Shown here one piece after another: positions 54,001-61,950 of a stretch of 64,000 bases of DNA; position 1 is the first letter of the stretch, and every line of letters starts with the position of its first letter. Origin of the DNA: an uncultured Bacteroidales bacterium. GTDB taxonomy: Bacteria; Bacteroidota; Bacteroidia; Bacteroidales; Bacteroidaceae. The notes beneath the pieces were generated by a model. That model made no database searches and was not told the DNA's origin. It saw only the letters and a list, made by a program, of their open reading frames with translations. The stretch is taken from positions 113,990-177,989 of the forward strand of contig CADAEK010000001.1 of the NCBI GenBank assembly GCA_902786925.1. The letters run 5' to 3'. Made by a program: the position numbers and the translations under genes.

Positions 54001-57000
54001 ATGAAGAAACTATTACTTTTATCTTCACTCTTGGCATCTACTCTCGCCACACAGGCACAAGTGACGCCCAAGGTACAACCAGAAACGCTGGTCAGTGGCA
54101 AAGAGTACTTGCTCGTGAACAGAGCTCAAAATGCCAACCAGTACACAAGCCGCACGTCATGGGACGGTGCGTTGTATTTCTTAGGAGAAAGCGATTCTAA
54201 GTATGCCGACCACTTGCTTACCGCCATCGACAACGGCGACGGCACATGGTCGTTCCGTCAGCAGAATGGCACAAAAACTGTAGAAACGGGCGAGTTCGAC
54301 ATCGACGAGAACCCCATCACCGAGGAAGTACCTGTGTACAACTACCTCGTGATTCCCGCTGGAACAGACAATGTGAATTTGAAAGAAACCGATCCTGTAT
54401 TCTGGACCGTGACTGCTAGCGAGACTTTCGACAACTTCTACCAACTGAAGGCAGGCGAAGGCAACAACCCCAACTGTATGGGCAAGTTCCTGCACCTCAA
54501 CGCAGGCGGTCAGTACTTTGTCATTTCGGAGGCAATCAACGGTGGCCAATGGTTCCCTGATTTCTACGGAGGCGCAGAAGAAACAGGCGAATTCGATGTG
54601 AACGAAGACCCCATCTACAACTTCAAGGATCCAACCTCACTGAACTGGGGTTTTGTCTCTGCCGACAACATTCCCGCTTACTATACCAGCCTTGCCTATG
54701 TAGCCGCTTTCGATAAGATTGCACAGCACTTCGACGACGACGAATTCGGCGAAGGCTATCAAGCAACTTACAATGCTGCCAAGGCCATCTACGACGGGGC
54801 CACTACTCTGGAGGAGCTGGAAGCAACAAAGATTCTCGCCATGCTGCAAGCCAAGATTGACTTACAGGCAGAGATTGAAAAGGCTATCCTGCTTAATGAG
54901 GAACCAGAGGACGCCGTGCTTCAAAATGCTATTGACGCAGCAATCAGCACCTTCAACAACAAAACCGATGCTGATGAGGTAGCTTCCGCTGTGGAGACTC
55001 TTGCAGAGGCAGAGCTGAACTTCTCATTGGGCAATGGCGACGTCACTGCATTGGGCACGAATATGTCATTCGAGGATTTGTCAGCTCAAGGCGGAAACGC
55101 GACTTCGGGTGTTGCCGCACCTCCTGCAGGCTGGAACATTCTCATCAATGGCACTCCTGTCACTTCTGAAGCCGAGGTAAGAGCAGCCGGCGTGACAGCA
55201 TGGCACGGCGTAAATGCCGATTGCACAGGCGACGAGAAAGATGGCAACTATGGTTTTGGCATTTGGAACGGAAGCATTCCCAACTATGAGCTCTCACAGA
55301 CCATCAATAACATAGAAAACGGTAGCTACATTGTCCGTGCAGCCCTCATGGTAGGTGCTAACGGCAACGGAAGCCGTCGCACCACACAGCGCATCTTTGC
55401 CAACCTCAACTCCACTTACTTCGGTTACGATTATGACTATGACGAAGACGAGCTGGACAAGAGCGAGGTATATGATTTCGCAGGTCTCACAGAGCCACAG
55501 ACAGACACAGAACTGCAGGGCCTTGAGGTGCGTGCCTTTGTCTATGACGGAACACTCACATTTGGTGTGCGCACTGACGGCAATTACAAAGCAGCACTCC
55601 GCACTTCCGGCAACGGAGCTGGCGGCGACGGTTGGTTCAAAGTGGACAACTTCACCATCCAGAAGGTGAGCTACGAGGCTGATGACGCGCTGAACATCCT
55701 GACTCACTATGCTGAAATTATTGACGATTATGTTTCTGAAGCAGTGATGTCTGATGCCAAGCGCACCAAAGCAGAAGCGCTGCAGGAAGTTTACGTAGAC
55801 ATTGACGAGACCAGCGCTCAGGAGGATATCGTAAAGGCCATTCTCGACGCAAAGGACATGCTGGTGGAAATCAGCGCTTCCATAAAGGCTTACCAGCGTC
55901 TGCGCGATGCCATCGACAAGCACTACGACTACCGCGACATGTATGACTACAAGAAGGGCATCCAGGCCTACTCAGATGCAATTGACGAGGCTGACGAAGC
56001 CTACGGCGATGCGCTGCTGGACAGCGATGAAGACATCAACGCACTCATCGCTGCACTGGATGATGCGTTGCAGGCTTGCATCCAGTCCGATGACATTGAG
56101 GCTGGTGACGACTTGACAGACTACATCCAAAACCCATCCTTCGAAGACCTCTCTGCTCAAAACAACAATACATCTGATGTCGTTGCCAATGCGCCTAAGG
56201 GCTGGAACCTCTATGTGGATGGCAATCCAGTCAACTCTGTGGCTGAAGCCGGTGTAAGTGGCTGGTGTGCCATCAACCGTGGTGACAACCTCAACATCAC
56301 CAACACACAGGGCGAAGAAGTAACCCATCAGTACACAGACGGCGAGTACCTCTGGGGATTGTGGAGCAACGCTGTGCCTGTGATTGAAATTTCACAGACC
56401 GTCAAGGGTCTTCCTGCTGGTACATACAAGCTCTCTGCTGACATTGTGGTACAGAACGACTGGGCTGGCGCAAACCTTGGTATGCAACGTCTCTTTGCCA
56501 ACGACTACGTAACCATGTTCGGTGCAGAGGAAGACTACATCCAGAATACCGACGAAACGCTGTATGAGACATTCCCTGGCGACGTGCGCATTGCTGCTGA
56601 AATTGACCGACTCAGCGAATACGCTCCTGTAGCTCACCTCAACTATGCTGGCAACTATTCAGCAGAGAACTATGGCGCTTCAGGCGCTCCTTACACCACA
56701 ACCGTGACATTCGGATTGGCAGAAAAAGGCGACGTGACATTCGGTTTCCGTTCCAGCCGTATCAGCCCTGTAACAGGCCAGCTTGTTGAACAAGCATCAT
56801 TCGGTTGGTTCAAGCTTGACAACTTCCGTCTCGTGTTCGAATCGAACGAGGTGCCTGCTGGTGCAGACATCACTGGTGAAGAAACAGAGATTGACGAAGT
56901 GGAAGAGTCTACACAAAGCGCTGTCGAATTCTACAACCTCAACGGTGTTCGCCTCACAGCCCCTCAGAAAGGCGTTAACCTCATCAAGATGGCTAACGGC

Positions 57001-57027
57001 AACGTCGTTAAGACTTACGTCCAGTAA
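54001..57027 (+). CDS. Large secreted protein with duplicated glycan-binding-like modules, no catalytic domain
   Basis: 1008 residues, very acidic. Signal peptide (LLLLSSLLASTLATQAQ), an N-terminal lectin-like region (LVSGKEYLLVNRAQN, about 28-225), a helical segment (about 235-345), beta module A (about 350-560; starts NMSFEDLSAQGGNAT), a second helical segment (about 565-700), beta module B (about 705-955; starts NPSFEDLSAQNNNTS), and the tail YNLNGVRLTAPQKGVNLIKM. Modules A and B share their openings and later FKVDNF/FKLDNF-type ends, so they are a duplication with the helical parts as spacers. No catalytic residues are recognisable. Probably a surface glycan-binding or adhesive protein under the divergent AraC regulator. 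A terminator follows. Confidence 0.75.
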   Translation: MKKLLLLSSLLASTLATQAQVTPKVQPETLVSGKEYLLVNRAQNANQYTSRTSWDGALYFLGESDSKYADHLLTAIDNGDGTWSFRQQNGTKTVETGEFDIDENPITEEVPVYNYLVIPAGTDNVNLKETDPVFWTVTASETFDNFYQLKAGEGNNPNCMGKFLHLNAGGQYFVISEAINGGQWFPDFYGGAEETGEFDVNEDPIYNFKDPTSLNWGFVSADNIPAYYTSLAYVAAFDKIAQHFDDDEFGEGYQATYNAAKAIYDGATTLEELEATKILAMLQAKIDLQAEIEKAILLNEEPEDAVLQNAIDAAISTFNNKTDADEVASAVETLAEAELNFSLGNGDVTALGTNMSFEDLSAQGGNATSGVAAPPAGWNILINGTPVTSEAEVRAAGVTAWHGVNADCTGDEKDGNYGFGIWNGSIPNYELSQTINNIENGSYIVRAALMVGANGNGSRRTTQRIFANLNSTYFGYDYDYDEDELDKSEVYDFAGLTEPQTDTELQGLEVRAFVYDGTLTFGVRTDGNYKAALRTSGNGAGGDGWFKVDNFTIQKVSYEADDALNILTHYAEIIDDYVSEAVMSDAKRTKAEALQEVYVDIDETSAQEDIVKAILDAKDMLVEISASIKAYQRLRDAIDKHYDYRDMYDYKKGIQAYSDAIDEADEAYGDALLDSDEDINALIAALDDALQACIQSDDIEAGDDLTDYIQNPSFEDLSAQNNNTSDVVANAPKGWNLYVDGNPVNSVAEAGVSGWCAINRGDNLNITNTQGEEVTHQYTDGEYLWGLWSNAVPVIEISQTVKGLPAGTYKLSADIVVQNDWAGANLGMQRLFANDYVTMFGAEEDYIQNTDETLYETFPGDVRIAAEIDRLSEYAPVAHLNYAGNYSAENYGASGAPYTTTVTFGLAEKGDVTFGFRSSRISPVTGQLVEQASFGWFKLDNFRLVFESNEVPAGADITGEETEIDEVEESTQSAVEFYNLNGVRLTAPQKGVNLIKMANGNVVKTYVQ

Positions 57028-57045
57028 CTCATACCCACATATATT

Positions 57046-57083
57046 AAAAAAGCGGAGGCACAACGTTGTGTCTCCGCTTTTTT
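57046..57083 (+). terminator. Terminator of the 1008-aa protein gene
   Basis: AAAAAAGCGGAG and CTCCGCTTTTTT enclose CACAA/TTGTG with one G-T position. The right arm contains the -33 region of the next promoter. Confidence 0.85.
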
Positions 57084-57096
57084 ATTCGTACCTTTG
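57066..57096 (+). promoter_or_regulatory. Promoter for the transporter gene, overlapping the upstream terminator
   Basis: TTG (57066-57068) and TACCTTTG (57089-57096) with a 20-bp spacer. The -33 element lies inside the terminator stem. Confidence 0.65.
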
Positions 57097-57191
57097 CAGC
57101 CGGAGGTTAAAGACTCATGGCTCAAGGCAGAAGCATTCCGTCTATCAAACCTCAATTCATCTACAGACCAATCAATACTATTAACAATATC

Positions 57192-58190
57192 ATGTACCAT
57201 ACTCTTAAATCTATCAGCGACATACTGAGCGGCAAAGCAAGCATTTTCATCATCCTCACTGCCGTAATCACATTCTTCTTCCCCAACCTCTTCGTGTGGG
57301 TGAAGGGCAACACACAAACCATCATCCTAGGCATCATCATGCTGACGATGGGGCTGACACTGACCCCTAACGACTTCCGTTTGCTAGCCAAACGTCCTGT
57401 GGACATTCTCATCGGAGCCGCAGCACAGTTTACGATTATGCCATTGGTGGCATTCTCACTCTCATGGCTGTTCAGCCAAGTGCCCGCCTTTGCCCCTTAC
57501 AGCACAGCAATGGCTATTGGCATCATACTTGTAGGCTGCTGCCCTGGTGGCGTATCAAGCAACATTATGTCGTTTCTCTGCGGAGGCGATGTAGCCTACT
57601 CTGTGGGTATGACTTGCGCTTCCACATTGCTGGCTCCAATGCTCACTCCCCTGCTGGTGCTGTGGCTTGCTGGCGAACGCGTTGAAGTCAATGCAATAGG
57701 CATGTTCCAACAAATTCTAATCGTCACCATTATTCCCATCGCCATCGGTTTCTTCCTGAACGTGTGGTTGGGACACAAAGATGTGTTTCAGAAAATTCAA
57801 GGCTGCATGCCTGGAGTGTCAGTACTTAGTTTGGCATGCATCGTTGGAGGTGTCATCACCACAGTGCACGACCCACTCGTTGAAAACGGTCTCACTCTCT
57901 TCCTGCTCACTTTTGGTATGGTTTTCTGCCATAACACCATCGGCTACATCCTGGGCTATTCGGTGGGACGACTTTGCCAGTTCTCCACAGCCAAGAAACG
58001 AACGCTCTCCATTGAAGTGGGCATGCAAAACGCAGGTCTCGGCACGAACTTGGCAATGACGTTCTTCGTGGCAAGCAACCCTATGTCAGTTGTTCCTTGT
58101 GCCATTTCCTGTGCTTGGCACAGCATCAGCGGCACCATCTTGGCAAACATATTTGCGAGGAAAGACAAACGCTTAAAAGCCAAAGCATAA
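57192..58190 (+). CDS. Bile acid:sodium symporter (BASS) family transporter
   Basis: 332 residues from the ATG at 57192; the longer frame from 57117 would add a polar, unrelated stretch. About nine or ten helices. Conserved BASS features: MLTMGLTLTPNDFRLL, IILVGCCPGGVSSNIMSFL and the EVGMQNAGLGTNLA segment near the C-terminus, which forms the sodium and substrate sites. The family moves bile acids, organic anions or keto acids with sodium. The substrate is unknown. It is 51 bp upstream of the SpmA/SpmB-like gene and may be cotranscribed with it. Confidence 0.88.
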   Translation: MYHTLKSISDILSGKASIFIILTAVITFFFPNLFVWVKGNTQTIILGIIMLTMGLTLTPNDFRLLAKRPVDILIGAAAQFTIMPLVAFSLSWLFSQVPAFAPYSTAMAIGIILVGCCPGGVSSNIMSFLCGGDVAYSVGMTCASTLLAPMLTPLLVLWLAGERVEVNAIGMFQQILIVTIIPIAIGFFLNVWLGHKDVFQKIQGCMPGVSVLSLACIVGGVITTVHDPLVENGLTLFLLTFGMVFCHNTIGYILGYSVGRLCQFSTAKKRTLSIEVGMQNAGLGTNLAMTFFVASNPMSVVPCAISCAWHSISGTILANIFARKDKRLKAKA

Positions 58191-58241
58191 GGCACCCTCA
58201 TACATCGCAGTACATATATCTAAATCTCATACATAACTATC

Positions 58242-59471
58242 ATGGTACTTAATTACATTTGGATAGCATTCTTCTTATTGGCTGCTGTATGCGCCATTGT
58301 GCAAGGATTCATCGGCAATACAGGTGTGTTTGCCGACATCATCGGTTCAACCTTTGACAATGCCAAAACTGCCTTTGAAATCTCACTTGGTCTAACCGGC
58401 GTGCTCTCACTATGGATGGGCATAATGAAGATTGGCGAAAAAGGAGGAATGGTCAATATCCTTTCCAAAGCACTCAGCCCCGTGTTCACAAGACTCTTCC
58501 CCGACATTCCCAAGGGGCACCCCGCTACGGGACATATCTTCATGAACATTGCCGCCAACATGCTCGGACTTGACAACGCCGCCACCCCTCTCGGTCTGAA
58601 AGCCATGGAGAGCATGCAGGAACTGAACACAAAAAAAGACACAGCGACGAACCCGATGATTATGTTTCTGGTACTGAACACATCCGGATTGACAATCATC
58701 CCAGTAAGCATCATGGTGTATCGTGCCCAAATGGGCGCCGCACAACCCACAGACGTGTTTGTTCCTATCCTGCTTGCGACCTTTGCCGCCACACTAGCTG
58801 GCATCATCGTCACAAGCCTCTACCAGCGCATCAACTTGCTGCAGCCAGTGCTCCTCATCACATTGGGCGGTCTCTGCGCCCTCGTGGCTGGTGTCATCTG
58901 GGGGTTCTCCCAAATGGACAAAGAGACAATGGACATGGTAAGCACCCTTTCCGCCAATATCATCCTCTTTAGCATCATCCTTGCATTCATCATTTCAGGC
59001 ATGACCAAACGCATCAATGTGTATGAAGCATTCATCGAGGGAGCTAAAGACGGCTTCACCACAGCAGTCCGCGTCATTCCCTACCTCGTCGCCATCCTCG
59101 TTGCCATCGGTGTGTTCCGAGCCAGTGGCGGCATGGACCTTTTAATACAAGGCATCAATTGGGCCGTAGAATCCTGTGGAGGCAACACGGACTTCGTAGC
59201 TTCCCTGCCCACCGCACTGATGAAACCCCTGTCAGGCTCTGGAGCCCGCGGCATGATGGTTGACACAATGACCACCTACGGTGCCGACTCCTTTGCAGGA
59301 CGCTTAGCCTGCATTTTCCAAGGATCCACCGATACCACATTCTACATTCTGGCTGTATACTTTGGCTCTGTCGGCATCCGCCACACACGCCACGCTGTCA
59401 CTTGCGGACTCCTTGCCGATTTGGCAGGCATCCTCGCAGCTATTGCCATCGCATACTTCTTCTTCGGATAA
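58242..59471 (+). CDS. Nucleoside-recognition (SpmA/SpmB-type) membrane protein
   Basis: 409 residues. Two Gate/nucleoside-recognition domains are fused: the SpmA-like half (IGNTGVFADIIGSTFDNAKT; NIAANMLGLDNAATPLGLKA) and the SpmB-like half (GAKDGFTTAVRVIPYLVAIL; PLSGSGARGMMVDTM; FQGSTDTTFYILAVYFGSVG). In sporulating Firmicutes these are two genes for spore core maturation; in non-sporulating Bacteroidales a single fused protein is usual and its cargo is not known. A terminator follows. Confidence 0.88.
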   Translation: MVLNYIWIAFFLLAAVCAIVQGFIGNTGVFADIIGSTFDNAKTAFEISLGLTGVLSLWMGIMKIGEKGGMVNILSKALSPVFTRLFPDIPKGHPATGHIFMNIAANMLGLDNAATPLGLKAMESMQELNTKKDTATNPMIMFLVLNTSGLTIIPVSIMVYRAQMGAAQPTDVFVPILLATFAATLAGIIVTSLYQRINLLQPVLLITLGGLCALVAGVIWGFSQMDKETMDMVSTLSANIILFSIILAFIISGMTKRINVYEAFIEGAKDGFTTAVRVIPYLVAILVAIGVFRASGGMDLLIQGINWAVESCGGNTDFVASLPTALMKPLSGSGARGMMVDTMTTYGADSFAGRLACIFQGSTDTTFYILAVYFGSVGIRHTRHAVTCGLLADLAGILAAIAIAYFFFG

Positions 59472-59487
59472 GCAATTACAGGATGAG

Positions 59488-59530
59488 AAAAGGAGGGGCG
59501 CACCATCATTGATGTGCCCCTCCTTTTTTT
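59488..59530 (+). terminator. Intrinsic terminator
   Basis: AAAAGGAGGGGC and GCCCCTCCTTTT stem followed by a T tract, 17 bp after the stop. Confidence 0.85.
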
Positions 59531-59630
59531 CACTATCGCATTTTACCACCTCCTTCCATTTGACCTACCCGCAGAGTTCAACAATAATCTTATCCGGCAT
59601 TCAAAGTTGATGTAAAAGTCTTACAAAGCT

Positions 59631-59867
59631 ACCAGAACCATTGCATAGGCATAGCATAGGCATAGCGTAAACATACTCTAGCCATACTCATGGAGGAGCC
59701 TAGGAGGAGCTTAGGAGGAGCTTAGGAGCAGCCTAGGAGGAGCTAAGGAGCAGCTAAGGAGCAGCTAAGGAGCAGCTAAGGAGCAGCTAAGGAGCAGCTA
59801 AGGAGCAGCTAAGGAGCAGCTAAGGAGCAGCTAAGGAGGAGCTAAGGAGGAGCTAAGGAGGAGCTTG
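59631..59867. repeat. 11-bp tandem array, about 20 units
   Basis: From about 59643 the sequence stays in an 11-bp register. Early units are GCATAGGCATA (x2) and decay variants. From 59692 there are 16 exact-length units of the form GGAGSAGCYWA, including eight identical GGAGCAGCTAA copies (59747-59834). The array is non-coding in all frames. Confidence 0.92.
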
Positions 59868-60097
59868 TGTAGTTCGCTGATTTAGGTTGTCAGTTTTCTG
59901 TCTGACGACTAGATAGAGTTGACCGGTTATGAAGTAACGTGCTTAAATTGCTCGTTGAGGAGAATAAAAGTGAAGAAAAAGATATAAAATTGACTGTATT
60001 TTACAGGAAAATGGGTTTCTTTTCTTCGTTTTGCGGAAATTCAATTAATTTTGTACGCGTATTATTATATAATAAGGTACAACTCATCTAAAGAAGA

Positions 60098-60292
60098 ATG
60101 GAAAATAGAATCAAAGTGGTTCTCGCAGATAAGAAGAGGACAAACAAGTGGTTATCCGAGCAATTGGAATGTGCACCAACTACCGTAAGTAAATGGTGTA
60201 CCAATTCCAGCCAGCCACCTATGGAGACATTCGTCAAGATAGCAGAACTCCTCGAAGTCGATATAAACGAACTGTTGAGAATCGAGAAATAA
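60098..60292 (+). CDS. Cro/CI-type (XRE) helix-turn-helix regulator
   Basis: 64 residues, essentially one HTH domain. NKWLSEQLECAPTTVSKWCT is the recognition HTH, and the PPMETFVKIAELLEVDINEL end is the usual XRE C-terminal helix. Such small regulators pair with a downstream gene; here the AlbA_2/ATPase gene starts 6 bp after its stop. It may repress that operon. A TAATTTTG -7 element lies at 60046-60053. Confidence 0.85.
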   Translation: MENRIKVVLADKKRTNKWLSEQLECAPTTVSKWCTNSSQPPMETFVKIAELLEVDINELLRIEK

Positions 60293-60297
60293 GTCAA

Positions 60298-61818
60298 ATG
60301 ATAACAAAAGACGAAATACAAGAACTGTTGCATAGCACAGAAACCTACCGTGTGGAGCGAACCGTGTCAACAGGTGACATGGATAAGTTCCAGGAGGCTA
60401 TCTGTGCTTTTGCTAATGACTTGCCAAACTCGCGAAAGAATGGCTACCTGATATTGGGCGCTAACGATAATGGCACATTGTCAGGGCTGAAAGTCACCGA
60501 TGACCTGCTGAAGAAGATTGCAGCCATACGCAGCAACGGGAACATCCTGCCTATACCTGTTATGAGCGTTGACCGTTTCCAGTTCCCCGAAGGTGACTTA
60601 CTGGTTGCTGAGGTGAGTCCGTCCGACCTACCTCCTGTGCGCTATCGCGGACGTACATTTATACGTATCGGACCACGTCGTGATATAGCTACTGAGGCAG
60701 AAGAGCGCATCCTTGCAGAACGAAGAATGTCATTCATGGCCACCTTCGACACCATGCCTTGTTTGGCAGCAAAACTCTCTGACATGAACACGGACTTGCT
60801 GCGCACAAAGTATCTGATACCGCTATTAGGTAATGAGTTAGTGGAATCAGATACTCGTCCCATCGAGGAACAGATGACCGCTGTGGGTATGTATGACACT
60901 GAGCACCAATGCCCCACATACGCAGCAGTCGTCTTGTTTGGCAACAAGCCGCGTCGTTTCATGCCTGGTCTGTATGTGCAGTATGTACGCTTCAAGGGTG
61001 AGGATGTGACAAGTGAGGTTGAGAATGAGATGCAGCTGGAAGGCAACTATTGCGAACTGCTTCCACGTTTGGAATTATTGCTTGAACTGTCTGTCATCAA
61101 GAAGAAACCAGTTTTTGTGTCGATCTTGCGTGAAGAGATGGTCAGCAACTATCCCTACACGGCTATACGTGAGCTGCTGCTTAATGCTTGCATGCACCGC
61201 GACCTTCAAAGCAATATGCCCCTCCGACTCTATGAGTTTGCCGGCCATCTGGAACTCACAAACGCTGGAGGTCTGTATGGAGATGCACGCCCAGAGAATT
61301 TTCCCACCATCAACGACTATCGCAACCCGCTCATAGCCAGCGCTATGAAGACAATGGGCTATGTTAACATGTTCAATCGAGGCATCGGTCAGGTGCAGAC
61401 AGATCTGAAGGAGAATGGCAATCCCCCAGCTGAGTTTGATGTGACCCTAATCACAGCATTCCGAGTGAATGTAAGGATTGTGGAGAGTCCTACAAGTTTG
61501 AAGGACAAGGTTGCTACCTCTGCTCCAAAGGTTGCAAGTTCTGGTGGAAAGGTTGCAACCTCTGAGCAAAAAGATGCAACCTCCAGTCCCAAGGTTGCAA
61601 CCCTAAAGAAGAAAGTCTCATCTGAAGAAATGGCCATCTACATTCTAGAATACTGTTCCACATGGCGGACAATGGACGAAATAGCACAATTCGCAAATAG
61701 AGACAAGAACTACATAAGGAACAAAGTCTTGCCGAGATTGGCTGAGAAACTGGAAAAAGAGCATCCAGACATTCCCAACCATCCCCGGCAGAGATACAGA
61801 ACCATAGCAAAGAAGTAG
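60298..61818 (+). CDS. AlbA_2 (Schlafen-like) / GHKL ATPase regulator with repeated linker
   Basis: 506 residues from the ATG at 60298; the longer open frame upstream overlaps the XRE gene. An AlbA_2 domain (about 10-140; KNGYLILGANDNGTLSGL and RYRGRTFIRIG), a central region, and a GHKL-type ATPase (about 275-390; AIRELLLNACMHRDL; LELTNAGGLYGD) precede a linker of repeated (K)VATS-type pentads (about 402-440), then a C-terminal winged helix. The family is common in Bacteroidetes accessory regions, often with XRE regulators, and its target is unknown. A defence or stress role is possible but unproven. Confidence 0.83.
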   Translation: MITKDEIQELLHSTETYRVERTVSTGDMDKFQEAICAFANDLPNSRKNGYLILGANDNGTLSGLKVTDDLLKKIAAIRSNGNILPIPVMSVDRFQFPEGDLLVAEVSPSDLPPVRYRGRTFIRIGPRRDIATEAEERILAERRMSFMATFDTMPCLAAKLSDMNTDLLRTKYLIPLLGNELVESDTRPIEEQMTAVGMYDTEHQCPTYAAVVLFGNKPRRFMPGLYVQYVRFKGEDVTSEVENEMQLEGNYCELLPRLELLLELSVIKKKPVFVSILREEMVSNYPYTAIRELLLNACMHRDLQSNMPLRLYEFAGHLELTNAGGLYGDARPENFPTINDYRNPLIASAMKTMGYVNMFNRGIGQVQTDLKENGNPPAEFDVTLITAFRVNVRIVESPTSLKDKVATSAPKVASSGGKVATSEQKDATSSPKVATLKKKVSSEEMAIYILEYCSTWRTMDEIAQFANRDKNYIRNKVLPRLAEKLEKEHPDIPNHPRQRYRTIAKK

Positions 61819-61820
61819 CA

Positions 61821-61919
61821 AGGTCATTCCGTTGTCGTTCGAAGGTTGTAGCAAGGACGTAGATAAACGTAGAATAGGCGTTCGATAGTCTCTCGATAGG
61901 GAAAGAAGATTGTAAGAAG
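61821..61919. repeat. Degenerate 11-bp-phased stretch
   Basis: Nine consecutive 11-mers between the AlbA_2 gene and the helicase gene can be aligned in register (for example AGGTTGTAGCA, AGGACGTAGAT, AAACGTAGAAT, AGGCGTTCGAT, AGTCTCTCGAT). Similarity between units is partial, so this is weaker than the 59631 array. Confidence 0.5.
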
Positions 61920-61950
61920 TAAACAAAAGAATAAAAACAAAAATGAAGAT

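Larger units (their letters stand above)
59472..60097. other. Gene-free interval containing terminator and tandem array
   Basis: 626 bp with no gene. It holds a terminator, the 11-bp-phased array (59631-59867) and an AT-rich promoter region with TAATTTTG (60046-60053) before the XRE gene. Confidence 0.7.

Noticed and set aside
59631..59867. CRISPR array
   Set aside because: Units are 11 bp with no spacers and no cas genes nearby; it is a simple tandem array.
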